Source: Prosthecobacter sp.
GTDB taxonomy: Bacteria > Verrucomicrobiota > Verrucomicrobiia > Verrucomicrobiales > Verrucomicrobiaceae
Direction: 5' to 3'
DNA length: 64,000 nt
Assembly (NCBI GenBank): GCA_017853885.1
Contig: JAFMIR010000015.1
Span: 20,176 to 84,175 of the forward strand
Shown here: in pieces, positions 1 to 9,800 of the stretch
Layout of the letters: each line of letters starts with the position of its first letter
Position numbering within the stretch: the stretch's first letter is position 1
Notes under the pieces: generated by a model
Databases searched by the model: none
The model's input: the letters and a program-made list of their open reading frames with translations, nothing else
Told to the model about the DNA's origin: nothing
Program-made: the position numbers and the translations under genes

Positions 1-1073
1 GGCAAGCCGAGCACACGCTGGCCCCATACAACTGCTTCGGGGTTCAAAGGCTCACCGACGCTGTGAATGAGGCGCAACGCACTCAAATCATGCTGAACAC
101 GTGGATTACCTGGGATGCGCATGAGTCGGCGAATGGCGGTGGGTGCGGTGTACCAGACTGTAACTTTTTGTTCATCTAGAATGCGATACCAGCGCTCCGC
201 GTCGAAGTCGGCTTCATCGACAACATTCGTGACACCGTTGAGGAGTGGAGCAAAAATGCCATAGGATGTGCCAGTGACCCAGCCTGGGTCGGCGGTGCAC
301 CAAAAGATATCTTCCGGATGGAGGTCGAGCACATAACGCCCCGTGGCGAAATGCGTCAGAGCCGCCTGATGCACATGCACCGCGCCTTTGGGCATGCCGG
401 TGGTGCCACTGGTGAAATGCAGCAGCGCCATATCCTCTGGACATGTTTGCGGAATGGTATGCTTATCGCTTGAGGCTGTCATCAGCCTTGGCAGCGAAAG
501 CGCACACGCATCGAGATCGTCCGTCACATCCGCAATCAGGATGTATTGCAGTGAAGGTAGCTGCTCGCGCAGCGCCGCGACTTTCTTTTCATATAAAGCC
601 TGCGAGGTCACGAGCACCTTCGCATCGCCGCGGCTCAGCCGCTGCCAAACCGGCTCGGGTCCGAACTGTGAAAAAAGCGGGCAGAAAACGCTCACATTTT
701 TTAGTGTGCCAAGCGCTGTGAAATACAGCTCCGGCACGCGGTTCATTAGTGCGAAAACGCGTTCACCCTTCTTCACGCCTAGGCTCCGCAGCACATTCGC
801 AAAGCGGGCTGATCCGCGCGCCATGTCTGTGTAGGTCAGATCGCGCACACTGTCATCTTTGCCCAAACAGCGTAACGCCAGATGATTCGCCAGCGCACCA
901 GATGCGTGCCGGTCAACTGCTTCATATGCCAGATTCAGCCCATCTTCAGGAAGTCCCTGCAAAGATGCCTGCACTGCTTTCCATGAGTGCTTGGCGCATG
1001 TTTGCTCATAATCCACGAGATGCGGCACAATGCGCTGCGCCTGTAAGTCTTTGCGGATGGTATCAAAAGACAT
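1..1073 (-). CDS. acsA: Acetyl-CoA synthetase / acyl-CoA ligase, AMP-forming (3' end outside window)
   Basis: Read directly from the complementary strand: ATG at 1073, open to the window edge (357 codons, C-terminus missing). The product starts MSFDTIRKDL. It carries the adenylate-forming enzyme phosphate-binding loop TSGTTGMPKG followed by AVHVH, the downstream WCTADPGWVTG stretch and the VGEPLNPEAV stretch near the edge, all typical of acetate-CoA ligases that make acetyl-CoA from acetate, ATP and CoA in the cytoplasm. The N-terminal spacing resembles the Bacillus AcsA type rather than the longer Acs type. The visible half lacks the C-terminal lid, so substrate choice (acetate versus another short acid) is inferred. 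No partner gene is visible; the next gene points the other way. Confidence 0.85.
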   Translation of the reverse strand, partial: MSFDTIRKDLQAQRIVPHLVDYEQTCAKHSWKAVQASLQGLPEDGLNLAYEAVDRHASGALANHLALRCLGKDDSVRDLTYTDMARGSARFANVLRSLGVKKGERVFALMNRVPELYFTALGTLKNVSVFCPLFSQFGPEPVWQRLSRGDAKVLVTSQALYEKKVAALREQLPSLQYILIADVTDDLDACALSLPRLMTASSDKHTIPQTCPEDMALLHFTSGTTGMPKGAVHVHQAALTHFATGRYVLDLHPEDIFWCTADPGWVTGTSYGIFAPLLNGVTNVVDEADFDAERWYRILDEQKVTVWYTAPTAIRRLMRIPGNPRVQHDLSALRLIHSVGEPLNPEAVVWGQRVLGL

Positions 1074-1369
1074 GGCATGAACAGAGGTGGTCGGTGAACG
1101 GCCTCATTGTTTGCGAATAAAAGTTTGGGGCGTATCAAAAAGTCTAGGCGCTTCTTGCGCGGCCCCGTTCCAATGTTGCGATCTCGTGGCTTTTCTTTGT
1201 GGGCCATTTGATGGGGGTGCTTTTGTCAATCCAGAGATGATTCTGAGCGCATGCCTCGGATGATATCTGAATGTGCGGCGGAAGGGTGAGGATCAATCGC
1301 ACAAGCTTCCAACGCTTAGTTTTTTTAACATGGCGTGACAAGTGTCAGGTGATCAGGTTATGTTTCCTT
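1074..1369. other. Divergent intergenic region, no gene seen
   Basis: Spacer of about 296 bp between the divergent acsA-like gene and the P-type ATPase gene. It should hold both promoters, but I see no convincing -35/-10 pair, repeat or small gene. The ATPase reading frame stays open upstream to 1271, but the extra 33 residues do not look like the family's N-terminus. Confidence 0.5.
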
Positions 1370-4027
1370 ATGTCTGCTTCACTCTGTTCCTGGCACATGC
1401 AGTGCGCAGCCGATGTGCTTCTTGCATGGAAAAGCGACTCTCAAAGCGGCCTTACCCATATCGAGATAGTAGAACGCCTCTCAAGGCACGGGCGAAACGT
1501 ATTGCCAGTAGAAGTGCGCAAGCCCCTTTGGCGCTTGTTTGTGGCGCAGTTAGTCAGTCCGCTGATCTATCTCTTGTTTATCGCGGCTGTCATCGCTTTT
1601 GCGATGGGACACGCAAGTGATGCTGCAGTGATTGGGGTTGTGGTTTGTGTGAATGCGGTGATTGGGGCCATTCAGCAAGGTAGGGCTCAGCATTCGATGG
1701 AAGCGCTACGGAGGTTGTCTTCGCTTAAAGCGCGTGTCGTTCGTGACAACCAAGAAAACCTGATTGAAGCAAGCGAACTGGTTCCGGGTGATATTCTTTT
1801 GCTTGCTGCGGGTGATCAGGTCGGCGCGGATGCGCGCTTGATCACGGCTGTTGCTTTGGAGACCACGGAAGCAGCGCTAACGGGGGAATCCTGGCCCATC
1901 CTGAAACACGCGGATGTTTTATCCGAGGATGTGGTGCTTGGAGAACGCAAGAACATGATCTATTCCGGCACGCATATCACCGCTGGACGTGGACGAGCGG
2001 TTGTGGTCGCAACAGGTCTTCAAACAGAGGTGGGCAAGATTGCTCGTCTGACGGTCGCGACGCAAGAACCGAAGACACCGCTCGAGACACGTCTTTCGCA
2101 ATTTGGGCAAAGCTTGGTAGCTATAAGCATCGCTATGTTTGCTGTTGTGCTCGTCTTTGGACTCATGCGAGGCATTGCATTCGTTCAAATTTTCATGGTT
2201 GCCATTAGCCAGATGGTTTCAATGGTTCCAGAGGGATTGCCCGTGGCAATGACGATTGCGCTCGCTGTCGGCATGCAGCGTATGGCACACCAAGGAGCCA
2301 TCGTGCGTCGTCTGGCTGCGGTCGAAACGCTGGGATCGACGAGCATCATTTGCAGTGACAAAACAGGCACACTCACCAAAAACGAGATGACCGTCACCAC
2401 GATCATTTTGCCAGACGGAAGGTGGATCGAGGTCAGTGGAGCGGGTTACTCACCTGAAGGATGTTTAACCCATCAAGGGCAGCTAATCGACGATCCTGCG
2501 CTTCGACGACTTTTAGAAGCCTGTGTGCTTTGCAATGATGCTCAGCTAGTCCCTCCTGATGTGGCTGACCCACGCTGGCGTGCGCTCGGTGATCCCACTG
2601 AGGCTGCGTTGCTCACCGTCGCCCTCAAGGCATGTGTCGAGTTTGAAGCGCTTCGCAAAATCCACCCTCGCAGCGCAGAATGGCCTTTTGATGCCATGAC
2701 GAAAATGATGGCCACGCAGCATGGCTCAAAGGTCTTCGTCAAAGGTGCGCCGGAGTGCGTGATGTCTATGTGTGATGCTCAGCCCTTCGAATGGGTCAAC
2801 AAGATGGCCTCTCGGGCACTTCGTGTCCTTGCCGTTGCTGAATTGGATAACGTCCACATTGACAGAGCGGCGGGTTTTGAGACTTGGCGTGGTCATATGC
2901 GATTTCTGGGCCTTTTGGGGCAAATAGACCCCCCGCGCGATGAAGCAAAATCTGCTGTGAAAGAGTGCCTCAAGGCTGGCATTCGCCCGGTGATGGTTAC
3001 GGGGGACCACAAGGCTACTGGACTCGCCATTGCCTCGGCGTTAGGGATCGCCAAGCCCGGGGACATGGCGGTGGATGGTGGGGAACTCGAGTGGATGCCA
3101 GAACAGGACCTACGTGCCAACCTTGATCGCATCTCTGTCTTCGCGCGCGTGCATCCCGCCCAGAAGCTGCGTATTGTTCAGGCATTTCAGAGTCAAAAAC
3201 ACGTTGTTGCGATGACTGGTGATGGTGTAAATGACGCCCCGGCTCTTGCTGCTGCTGATGTCGGTGTGGCCATGGGCATGACCGGAACTGAGGTTGCAAA
3301 AAGTGCGGCAAAGATGGTCATTTCAGATGACAATTTTGCCACCATCATCAAAGCCGTCGAAGAAGGACGTCTTGTGTATCAGAATTTGAAAAAGGTCGTC
3401 CTTTTTCTTTTCGCCACGAGCCTTGATGAAGTGGCGGTGCTGCTTTCGGCCTTGTTGGGCGGCTATCCGCTGCCGCTCGCCGCAGTGCAGATTCTCTGGA
3501 TCAACATGGTCACCGAGGGTGCCGTGACCGTAAATCTCATCATGGAGGGCCTAGAAGGGGACGAAATGCGTCGCAAACCCACTCCCATCGATGAGCCGCT
3601 CATCACAAAGGCTATGTGGAAGAGAATGCTCCTCATGGTCACCACCAGCGTGGTCGTCATTTTCGGGTTCTTCGTCTGGCGGTTGGGCAGTGGTGTCGAT
3701 TTCAAGCTAGTGCAGACGGAGACTTTTACGCTGATGGCCATCAGCCAGTGGTTCAATGTGTTGAACTGCCGCAGTGCCATTCAATCGAGCCTCAGCTTTG
3801 ATGTTTTGAGGAATCCTTGGCTCATCGGCGGCCTTGTGCTTGGCAATGTGATGCATGGGCTCGTCATCTACACCGATACATTGAATCACATTTTTCATAC
3901 GGTGCCGATTCCGCTCGCAGACTTTTTTCTTCTCGGATTCATCGGCAGCAGCGTGCTTTGGGTGGAGGAGATACGAAAAGGGATGGTACGTTGGCGGATG
4001 AATAGGTCTCTGATAGGGACCGGATGA
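1370..4027 (+). CDS. P2-type cation-transporting ATPase
   Basis: About 885 residues from the ATG at 1370. An ATG at 1397 is also possible; the open frame back to 1271 adds residues unlike the family. The N-terminal cation-ATPase domain is followed by a paired TM hairpin around residues 60-100. PEGLP lies in TM4 near residue 287, the phosphorylation motif CSDKTGTLT has its Asp at residue 330, and the TGDGVNDAPA hinge is near residue 616; further TM helices close the protein. PEGLP and the overall order fit P2 pumps (Ca2+, Mn2+ or monovalent cations). The TM6 region reads LWINMVTEG where Ca pumps usually have NLVTDG, so the ion is uncertain. It lies in the inner membrane, and the Fe-S gene follows on the same strand about 50 bp downstream. 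Confidence 0.9.
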   Translation: MSASLCSWHMQCAADVLLAWKSDSQSGLTHIEIVERLSRHGRNVLPVEVRKPLWRLFVAQLVSPLIYLLFIAAVIAFAMGHASDAAVIGVVVCVNAVIGAIQQGRAQHSMEALRRLSSLKARVVRDNQENLIEASELVPGDILLLAAGDQVGADARLITAVALETTEAALTGESWPILKHADVLSEDVVLGERKNMIYSGTHITAGRGRAVVVATGLQTEVGKIARLTVATQEPKTPLETRLSQFGQSLVAISIAMFAVVLVFGLMRGIAFVQIFMVAISQMVSMVPEGLPVAMTIALAVGMQRMAHQGAIVRRLAAVETLGSTSIICSDKTGTLTKNEMTVTTIILPDGRWIEVSGAGYSPEGCLTHQGQLIDDPALRRLLEACVLCNDAQLVPPDVADPRWRALGDPTEAALLTVALKACVEFEALRKIHPRSAEWPFDAMTKMMATQHGSKVFVKGAPECVMSMCDAQPFEWVNKMASRALRVLAVAELDNVHIDRAAGFETWRGHMRFLGLLGQIDPPRDEAKSAVKECLKAGIRPVMVTGDHKATGLAIASALGIAKPGDMAVDGGELEWMPEQDLRANLDRISVFARVHPAQKLRIVQAFQSQKHVVAMTGDGVNDAPALAAADVGVAMGMTGTEVAKSAAKMVISDDNFATIIKAVEEGRLVYQNLKKVVLFLFATSLDEVAVLLSALLGGYPLPLAAVQILWINMVTEGAVTVNLIMEGLEGDEMRRKPTPIDEPLITKAMWKRMLLMVTTSVVVIFGFFVWRLGSGVDFKLVQTETFTLMAISQWFNVLNCRSAIQSSLSFDVLRNPWLIGGLVLGNVMHGLVIYTDTLNHIFHTVPIPLADFFLLGFIGSSVLWVEEIRKGMVRWRMNRSLIGTG

Positions 4028-4080
4028 CACTTTCGCGCATGCCACTTGAAAACAGTCGAATTCCCTGCCAAGCACACTTC

Positions 4081-4449
4081 ATGTCCGCCACGCCTGTCAG
4101 CTACAAGATCGGCAATGAAAAGCTCATCAAGATCCTCCCGAATGCCTCTAACCGACTGCTCGGCCTGCTGAAAAAGCAGGGGCGGGCGGAGCATGGTGCC
4201 CTGCGCATTGCCGTGGTCGGGGGTGGGTGTTCCGGTCTGCAATATAAAATGGACCTCGTCGATGGCCCGGCGAACCGCGATATCATGGTGACCAGTGCTG
4301 AGGTGCGCGTGGTGATTGATCCGAAGAGTGCCCTCTTTGTCTCCGGCTCCGAGCTCGACTACAGCGACGATCTTCAGCAGGGCGGCTTCAAAGTGAAGAA
4401 CCCTAACGCCGTTGTTACCTGCTCCTGCGGCGAGAGCTTTTCCGCATAA
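4081..4449 (+). CDS. A-type iron-sulfur cluster carrier (IscA/ErpA/HesB family)
   Basis: A 122-residue protein starting MSATPVSYKI. I prefer this ATG to the in-frame one at 4024, which would overlap the ATPase stop and add an unconserved extension. The three conserved cysteines are present: one in GGGCSGLQY and two in the C-terminal CSCGESF. Members of this family accept and deliver Fe-S clusters to apo-proteins in the cytoplasm. The HscB-like J-domain gene follows after only 6 bp, which supports an Fe-S assembly role. The sequence does not tell whether it is IscA, ErpA or SufA. Confidence 0.92.
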   Translation: MSATPVSYKIGNEKLIKILPNASNRLLGLLKKQGRAEHGALRIAVVGGGCSGLQYKMDLVDGPANRDIMVTSAEVRVVIDPKSALFVSGSELDYSDDLQQGGFKVKNPNAVVTCSCGESFSA

Positions 4450-4455
4450 ATTGCC

Positions 4456-4986
4456 ATGACGGACTGTTTTGAGCTACTGGGACTTCCTCGACGGGCCTTA
4501 CTTGATGAGAGCGAACTCCAAGCGGCATGGCATCAAAAGAGTCGTGAAGTTCATCCGGACCAGCCGGGCGGCAGTGCCACGCTGGCGGCTGAGATCAACA
4601 CGGCTTATGAAACGCTCCTCGCCCCTGAAAAGCGTCTGAGGCATCTCTTGGAACTGCATGCAGTTCCCTGGCGTACGATTCCAATTTCTGCGGAGATCAT
4701 GACGCTGTTTTCGCAAATCGGTCCCCAGCTTCAAAACGCGGTTGTTCTCACGAAAAAAAAGCAAGCGGCCTCCTCGGCTATCGCGAAGGCTTTGCTCGCT
4801 CCGGAGGAACTGAAGCTTCGTGAGGTTTTGGAAGACCTCACGGCTCAAATCGAGGCACGTCGAGCTAAGGTGCTCGCATCGCTGGCCGATGCCAGTCTCG
4901 ATCAGATTCAGGTCGTGCAGGCCACGCTGGCCTACTTGGCGAAGTGGCAGGGCCAGATCCGCGAGTCCTTGCTGGCCTTGATGTAA
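4456..4986 (+). CDS. hscB: HscB-like J-domain co-chaperone for Fe-S assembly
   Basis: 176 residues. An N-terminal J domain (about residues 3-70) contains the diagnostic HPD tripeptide in REVHPDQPG, and an all-helical C-terminal domain follows (about 90-170), the layout of HscB/Jac1. HscB recruits the Hsp70 HscA to IscU during cluster transfer. The position directly behind an IscA-type gene is the strongest context for this call. HscA and IscU are not in the window. It could also be a generic DnaJ-like protein, but length and context favour HscB. Confidence 0.82.
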   Translation: MTDCFELLGLPRRALLDESELQAAWHQKSREVHPDQPGGSATLAAEINTAYETLLAPEKRLRHLLELHAVPWRTIPISAEIMTLFSQIGPQLQNAVVLTKKKQAASSAIAKALLAPEELKLREVLEDLTAQIEARRAKVLASLADASLDQIQVVQATLAYLAKWQGQIRESLLALM

Positions 4987-5005
4987 TCACGAGTATTCTT
5001 TTGTC

Positions 5006-5461
5006 ATGTCACGTTCCCTCACCCATCTGAACCGCCGTGGCGAAGCCTCCATGGTGGATGTTTCCTCCAAACCCGCTGTGCGACGAGAGGCTGTAGCCGT
5101 GGGCCGGATCGTGATGCAGGCGGACACCGTGAAACGGATTCGCGAAAACAGCTTCAAAAAGGGCGATGTGCTTTGCGTAGCCCGCATCGCTGCCATTCAA
5201 GCTGCCAAGCAGACCCAGCACCTGATCCCGCTCTGCCACCAGATCCCGTTGGCGAAGGTGAAGATCGATTTTGAACTCCAAGCCAAAGCCGTCGCCATCA
5301 CCGCCACCGCTATCACCACCGCGCCGACGGGCGTCGAGATGGAAGCTCTCACCGCCGTCAGCCTCGCTACTTTGACGATTTATGACATGTGCAAGGCCGT
5401 GGACAAAAAGATGCGCATCGAAGGCATCAAGCTGCTCAAGAAGACCAAAGCGGAGGCGTGA
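5006..5461 (+). CDS. moaC: Cyclic pyranopterin monophosphate synthase MoaC
   Basis: 151 residues, the usual MoaC length. It has the N-terminal MVDVSSK stretch, the LIPLCHQIPL active-site segment, the GVEMEALTAVS helix and the conserved TIYDMCKAVDK region with the catalytic Lys/Asp residues. MoaC converts the MoaA product to cyclic pyranopterin monophosphate in molybdenum cofactor synthesis. No other moa gene is adjacent. The start at 5006 gives the expected N-terminus. Confidence 0.97.
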   Translation: MSRSLTHLNRRGEASMVDVSSKPAVRREAVAVGRIVMQADTVKRIRENSFKKGDVLCVARIAAIQAAKQTQHLIPLCHQIPLAKVKIDFELQAKAVAITATAITTAPTGVEMEALTAVSLATLTIYDMCKAVDKKMRIEGIKLLKKTKAEA

Positions 5462-5601
5462 ATCTGAACGGCTTCTCGAATAATCTCTCGGATTCCCTCC
5501 GATATGCCGGCCCCATAAGCGGCGTGATTGATTCGTCAGCCATTTTTTCAGGAGTTGGAGCCATCTCCATTGTTCTAGGCGGCTTGTTAAAAACAGTCTA
5601 A
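5458..5601 (+). CDS. Possible small hydrophobic protein coupled to moaC
   Basis: A 47-codon frame begins with GTG overlapping the moaC stop (GTGA arrangement) and ends at 5601, just overlapping the convergent potD stop. The C-terminal half (SGVGAISIVLGGLLKTV) could be one membrane segment. No family is recognised. The overlap could be chance, so this is only a weak candidate. Confidence 0.2.
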   Translation: MNLNGFSNNLSDSLRYAGPISGVIDSSAIFSGVGAISIVLGGLLKTV

Positions 5602-6614
5602 TTCGCCGCTTTCACCGCGTCCCAGACCTTGGAGTATTTCGCGAGGTCGGGGCCGAGGTCTTGAATGACTTCGCATTTGCTGGCGATGGACTCGGGTAGG
5701 CTGATGGCCGGGTTTTCGAGGAAATCGGCACTGAGCTTGGCTTTGGCGGGCTTGTTCGGGCAGTAGTAGCCCATCCATTCCATGTTCTCGGCAGCGATGT
5801 CGGGATCGAGCAGGAAATTGATCATGGCATGGGCCAGCTCGGTTTGTTTGGCGGTCTTGGGGATGACCATTTCATCGCAGCCGATGGTGACGCCTTCGCG
5901 TGGGATGAGGATCTCGACCTTGGAGTTCTCCATTTGGACTTGGAAGAGGTCGCCACTGTAGCCGTGGACGAGGTGGAATTCGGCGGAGTCTATGCCGGCC
6001 TTGTAGCCTTCGTTGTCAAAACGGGCGATGTGCTTCTTCCATCGGATGAGCACCTGCTGCGCAGCGGCGAGTTGGCTGTCGTCCCGCGTGTTGAGGCTGT
6101 AACCGAGCGATTTGAGGGCGGCGCCGATGCTTTCACGCATGTCATCGAGCAGGGTGATGCGGCCGGCGAGGGCGGCGCGGTCGAGTATGGCATAGCTGGG
6201 CTCAGCGTCCTTGATCTTGTCTTTGCGGATGGCGAGGGCGGCGTAGGCCAAGGTGTAGGGCACACTGTGCTCCATCTTCGTATCGATGACCTTCGTGAGG
6301 ACGGCGGGATCGATGTTGGTGAGGTTGGGTAGTTGGGCGTGATCGAGATTCAGCAGGAGGCCCTCGGTGTGCATCACCTGGATCATGTAGGCGGTGGGAA
6401 ACACAAGGTCGTAGCCAGTGGCCCCTGCCTTGAGCTTCGCGTACATGCTTTCGTTCGAATCGAAGGTATCAATCACCACCTGGCAGCCATGCTGCTTTTC
6501 GAACTTTTTGACGACGTCCGGGCTGATGTAGTCCGCCCAAGTATAGACATGCAGCGTTTCCGCGGAGATCGCTGTTGCAATGAGGAGGCTGAGCAGGCCG
6601 ACGAGCCGTTTCAT
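5598..6614 (-). CDS. potD: Polyamine-type ABC transporter substrate-binding protein (PotD-like)
   Basis: 338 residues with a clear signal peptide (MKRLVGLLSLLIATAISA). The mature part opens with ETLHVYTWADYISPDVV, the standard opening of spermidine/putrescine-binding proteins of the SBP type 1 class, and keeps the periplasmic binding-protein layout through FLLDPDIAAENMEWMGYYCPN. It would bind polyamines in the periplasm. No ATPase or permease genes (potABC) lie beside it, so it either serves a transporter encoded elsewhere or acts as a sensor. Its ATG overlaps the stop of the upstream DUF6580 gene by ATGA, so the two are probably co-translated. Confidence 0.88.
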   Translation of the reverse strand: MKRLVGLLSLLIATAISAETLHVYTWADYISPDVVKKFEKQHGCQVVIDTFDSNESMYAKLKAGATGYDLVFPTAYMIQVMHTEGLLLNLDHAQLPNLTNIDPAVLTKVIDTKMEHSVPYTLAYAALAIRKDKIKDAEPSYAILDRAALAGRITLLDDMRESIGAALKSLGYSLNTRDDSQLAAAQQVLIRWKKHIARFDNEGYKAGIDSAEFHLVHGYSGDLFQVQMENSKVEILIPREGVTIGCDEMVIPKTAKQTELAHAMINFLLDPDIAAENMEWMGYYCPNKPAKAKLSADFLENPAISLPESIASKCEVIQDLGPDLAKYSKVWDAVKAAN

Positions 6615-7216
6615 GCGGCGGAGGTGCGAAGCATGGGGATCGTTTCCTGACGGCGGAAGGAGGCCTCGGTATTGTAAGCGGCCAGCAGCAGGCAGGAGAA
6701 GGCGAGGTCACTGAGGAGGGAATTCCGCAGGAACCAGATGGTGGGCGGCAGGCCGGGCAGCCCAGTGGTCATGGCCTGCACCCAGCCAGCGAGGGTCTTG
6801 GTGTAACCGGGATCAACGAACCAAGACAGCGTGTTGGTGATGAGGTAAAAAGCGATGGAGCAGGCGAGCGTGCCCATGAGGCTGCCGAGCAGGCCGAGTT
6901 TGCCGCGGGAGCGGCTGGCGAACCCTGCGGCGATGGCAAAGGCACCGTAAACGCCGATGGCCTCCCATTGCATGACACCGCGTATGCCGGTGGCGGCGAG
7001 GTCGATGACCACGAGCAGCAGCGGCAATATGAGGAAGGAGACGCGCTTGGAGAAGACGAGGGTGCCAGTGAAGGCCAGTGCCATCCATGGCGCGAAGTTT
7101 TCCAAAGCGGGCACCTGCACGCCTTGGCCGAGCTTGAGGTAGCGGAACGTCGCTGCGGCGGTGATCAAGATGAGCGGCAAAAGGAGCGAGAAGCGGTTTT
7201 GGGGCATGAGATGCAT
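6611..7216 (-). CDS. DUF6580-like integral membrane protein
   Basis: About 200 residues with four to six hydrophobic segments; the C-terminal part FLRNSLLSDLAFSCLLLAAY resembles the conserved end of DUF6580 proteins. Function is unknown; related proteins resemble small substrate-specific membrane components. The start is unsure: ATGs at 7249, 7216 and 7207 are all in frame, and the last two leave a normal short N-terminus before the first TM helix. The gene overlaps potD by four bases, so the two products may work together in uptake, which is inference only. Confidence 0.7.
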   Translation of the reverse strand: MHLMPQNRFSLLLPLILITAAATFRYLKLGQGVQVPALENFAPWMALAFTGTLVFSKRVSFLILPLLLVVIDLAATGIRGVMQWEAIGVYGAFAIAAGFASRSRGKLGLLGSLMGTLACSIAFYLITNTLSWFVDPGYTKTLAGWVQAMTTGLPGLPPTIWFLRNSLLSDLAFSCLLLAAYNTEASFRRQETIPMLRTSAA

Positions 7217-7511
7217 GTTAGATTCAAAGTGGGAGCTTCCAAGCGCCAAATTGAGCGGTGTAAAGCAGGCTCAGAAGGTCGCTTCGTCAATTGAAGCCCG
7301 TTTGATGAAATCCGCTCAGTGTAGGAGCATATTTTTACCGAATCGATTTGGAATAGGTCCCAAGAGGAGACTCGTGAAACTGCGTGCAGGGTAGGGGGGA
7401 TGGCGGTGGGTGCCCATGCTCGGGTGCAATGGAAAGAAGTTTTGTGAGGACTGTAGGTGCTGCGCCTTGCAATGGCAGGGCAGGTGATCATCTTAAAGGC
7501 TACTCTATCCC

Positions 7512-8783
7512 GTGGGCAAAACATCTCCCAAAATCGTGATCATTGGCGCCGGTCTCTCAGGCTTGGCCTGCGCCCGCGTTTTGGTGAAGTCTGGCATTCC
7601 CTTCACATTGATTGAGGCTTCGAACGGCGTTGGAGGTCGCATTCGCACGGACGTGGTGGATGGGTTCCGGCTGGATCGAGGCTTTCAGGTTTTTCTTCCC
7701 GCCTATCCGGAGGCACGCCGAGTGCTCGACTATGAGGCTCTCAACCTTCGACCTATTTACCGCGGGGCGCAGGTGTTTGTGAAGGACCGTTTTCACCGTG
7801 TGGCTGATCCGCTTGGGCATCCGCTCGACGCTTTGGTGGCCTTGCGAGATGAGACAGTGGTGGCCATGCGTGACAAGTGGTTTACGTTGCTCCTGCGCAA
7901 GGAGGCGTTTGGCTTGAAGCAGCCGCCGCGTGACCTTCCAGAGATGGAAGCAGAGGATTATCTGCGTGCTTTCGGCTTCTCAGAGAAGATGATCGACCGC
8001 TTCTTTCGCCCGTTTTTCGGAGGCATTTTTCTAGAGAAGGACCTGCGCACCTCTGCTCGGATGCTGCTCTTTCTCTTCTCGATGTTTGATCGCGGCGGCA
8101 GTGCTCTGCCTGCCCAAGGCATGCAAGCCATCCCAGATCAGCTCGCAGAGGCTCTGCCGCCGGGAGCTCTGCATCTAAACACGCCCGTGGCGCATGTGCG
8201 GCGTGGCGAAGTGGCCCTAGAAAGTGGTGAGCTTTTGCAGGCAGATCACATCGTGCTGGCGGTGAGCGAGGAGTCTGCTTTTCGATTGCTGCCTCCAGGC
8301 GCAATCAACATGCCCAAGCCAGCACGTTCCACGACCTGCCTATACTTTGCTGCAGATGAGGCTGACATGCCTGTAAAACAACCGATCCTTCATCTCGATG
8401 GCGATGGACGTGGCCCGGTGAATTCTGCGGTCGTGCTCAGCCGTATAGCGCCGCAATATGCCCCCCCCGGTCGGCACCTTGTATCAGCTTCCATTGTGGG
8501 CATGCCCTCGAGTCATGAATTGGAGAAGGTGGTGCGTGAGCAGATGACCCGCTGGTATGGGCCATGCGTGCAGCGCTGGGCGCATCTCCGCACGGTGCAG
8601 GTGCGGCATGCACAACCAGAAGGTCGTCAACTGCGGCTGGAAGCGGGCCCGCTTGATCCCATCATGGAGGAGGGCCTGTACCGTTGCGGCGACTGGTGTG
8701 AGGACGTTTCAATCAATGGTGCCCTTTTAAGTGGGCGCCGAGCGGGTGAGACGCTCTTGAGGGCAATGGGTGAGGCTATTTGA
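7512..8783 (+). CDS. NAD(P)/FAD-dependent oxidoreductase (amine oxidase / phytoene desaturase-like)
   Basis: 423 residues from a GTG start. The N-terminus has the dinucleotide-binding fingerprint [17 protein letters not shown], then the [11 protein letters not shown] motif seen in flavin amine oxidases and protoporphyrinogen oxidase relatives, and a C-terminal FAD-contact stretch GLYRCGDW near residue 390. It is a soluble flavoprotein; the substrate cannot be told. It ends in an 8-bp convergent overlap with the M42-like peptidase gene. Spacing to the upstream divergent gene is about 295 bp with no other gene seen. Confidence 0.85.
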   Translation: MGKTSPKIVIIGAGLSGLACARVLVKSGIPFTLIEASNGVGGRIRTDVVDGFRLDRGFQVFLPAYPEARRVLDYEALNLRPIYRGAQVFVKDRFHRVADPLGHPLDALVALRDETVVAMRDKWFTLLLRKEAFGLKQPPRDLPEMEAEDYLRAFGFSEKMIDRFFRPFFGGIFLEKDLRTSARMLLFLFSMFDRGGSALPAQGMQAIPDQLAEALPPGALHLNTPVAHVRRGEVALESGELLQADHIVLAVSEESAFRLLPPGAINMPKPARSTTCLYFAADEADMPVKQPILHLDGDGRGPVNSAVVLSRIAPQYAPPGRHLVSASIVGMPSSHELEKVVREQMTRWYGPCVQRWAHLRTVQVRHAQPEGRQLRLEAGPLDPIMEEGLYRCGDWCEDVSINGALLSGRRAGETLLRAMGEAI

Positions 8784-9759
8784 AAAGCTTCGTCCCTGCC
8801 TTGTAGTGAGCTGAGTGCTCGGCCATTCGCATCTCGACGCGTTCGCGGATGCTGCGTTCGCCTATGCCGTCGTGCTTGGTAGCCACGAGGGCCTTCAGCA
8901 AGTCGATAAGAGACTTCACATCGTCCATCATGACGAATTCAGGGGCGATTTGGCGCTGTAGGCCTATGTTGTGATAATTGCCCAGCGGCACGGAGATGCC
9001 GACGCTGCGGATACCAGCGGCCTGCACGGCAGTGGCCTCGCAGGCACCGGCATCGAGCAGACAGCGCTGTACGCGGATAGCCTGTTCCTTTGCGGTGGTG
9101 GTCAGGACAGCCACAGCCTCGCTGTCGAATACGGAAACTCGGTCACCGACGCGCACCATGGGGCCGCCCCCCATAACGGCTCCGTTCACGGGCCGGCTGG
9201 TTTCAATCGAGACAAAGACGCTGTCTTTGCCGAAAGGCCAGTTTTGTGCCAGATGCCATGCCCCCAGCCAACCCACTTCTTCGGCGCGGGTGAAGGCAGC
9301 ATGAACCGTGGTCTTGATGTCGAGTCTAGCAAGCTCAAGAAGTGTCATCACGATGATAGCACAGCCGATGAGATCATCACAGGCAGGAGCTTCGACACGG
9401 CTGTTGGTGATTTTGACCGGGAAATTCCAGGTGGCGATATCACCGTTCGACTTGCGGAGGCCTCGCTTGATAGCGGCGTCCATTTCAGGCGTGAAACTTC
9501 CGCCAAGGAACTGCCATCCATCATCGCCCTGGACGAAAGCCGGATGGTCCATATGGGCACCAAAGACCCAAGTGGGCTTGCTCCGCGTGCTGCCATTTTT
9601 GTAGCTGGCCAGCAAGTTGCCAAATTTGTCCCGTTTGAGTTTTACATGAGGAACATCGCTCAAAATGCTCTCGATCTCCGCCCGGACATGATACTCATGA
9701 AAGGATGCCGTGGGCTGCTTGAGAAGTCGCTTGAGGATGCTAGGTAGACTGAGGGCCAT
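8776..9759 (-). CDS. M42-family-like zinc aminopeptidase
   Basis: About 327 residues from the ATG giving [13 protein letters not shown]; the open frame extends to 9873, but that extension would run into the divergent acyltransferase gene. Metal-ligand motifs of co-catalytic zinc peptidases are in order: [18 protein letters not shown] (bridging Asp), [11 protein letters not shown] (catalytic Glu pair), SIETSRP and a late His in PLGNYHN. This fits cytoplasmic M42 (glutamyl aminopeptidase/deblocking aminopeptidase-like) enzymes. The gap to the divergent gene is only about 41 bp, so both promoters must be very compact or overlapping. Confidence 0.85.
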   Translation of the reverse strand: MALSLPSILKRLLKQPTASFHEYHVRAEIESILSDVPHVKLKRDKFGNLLASYKNGSTRSKPTWVFGAHMDHPAFVQGDDGWQFLGGSFTPEMDAAIKRGLRKSNGDIATWNFPVKITNSRVEAPACDDLIGCAIIVMTLLELARLDIKTTVHAAFTRAEEVGWLGAWHLAQNWPFGKDSVFVSIETSRPVNGAVMGGGPMVRVGDRVSVFDSEAVAVLTTTAKEQAIRVQRCLLDAGACEATAVQAAGIRSVGISVPLGNYHNIGLQRQIAPEFVMMDDVKSLIDLLKALVATKHDGIGERSIRERVEMRMAEHSAHYKAGTKLFK

Positions 9760-9800
9760 GAGGCTTACCGTACCGTACTTTTCCCAAACGCCAACATCTC

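Noticed and set aside
5829..6332. Plus-strand frame of 167 codons
   Set aside because: Mirror of potD on the other strand; Gly/Val/Asp-rich shadow with no motif.
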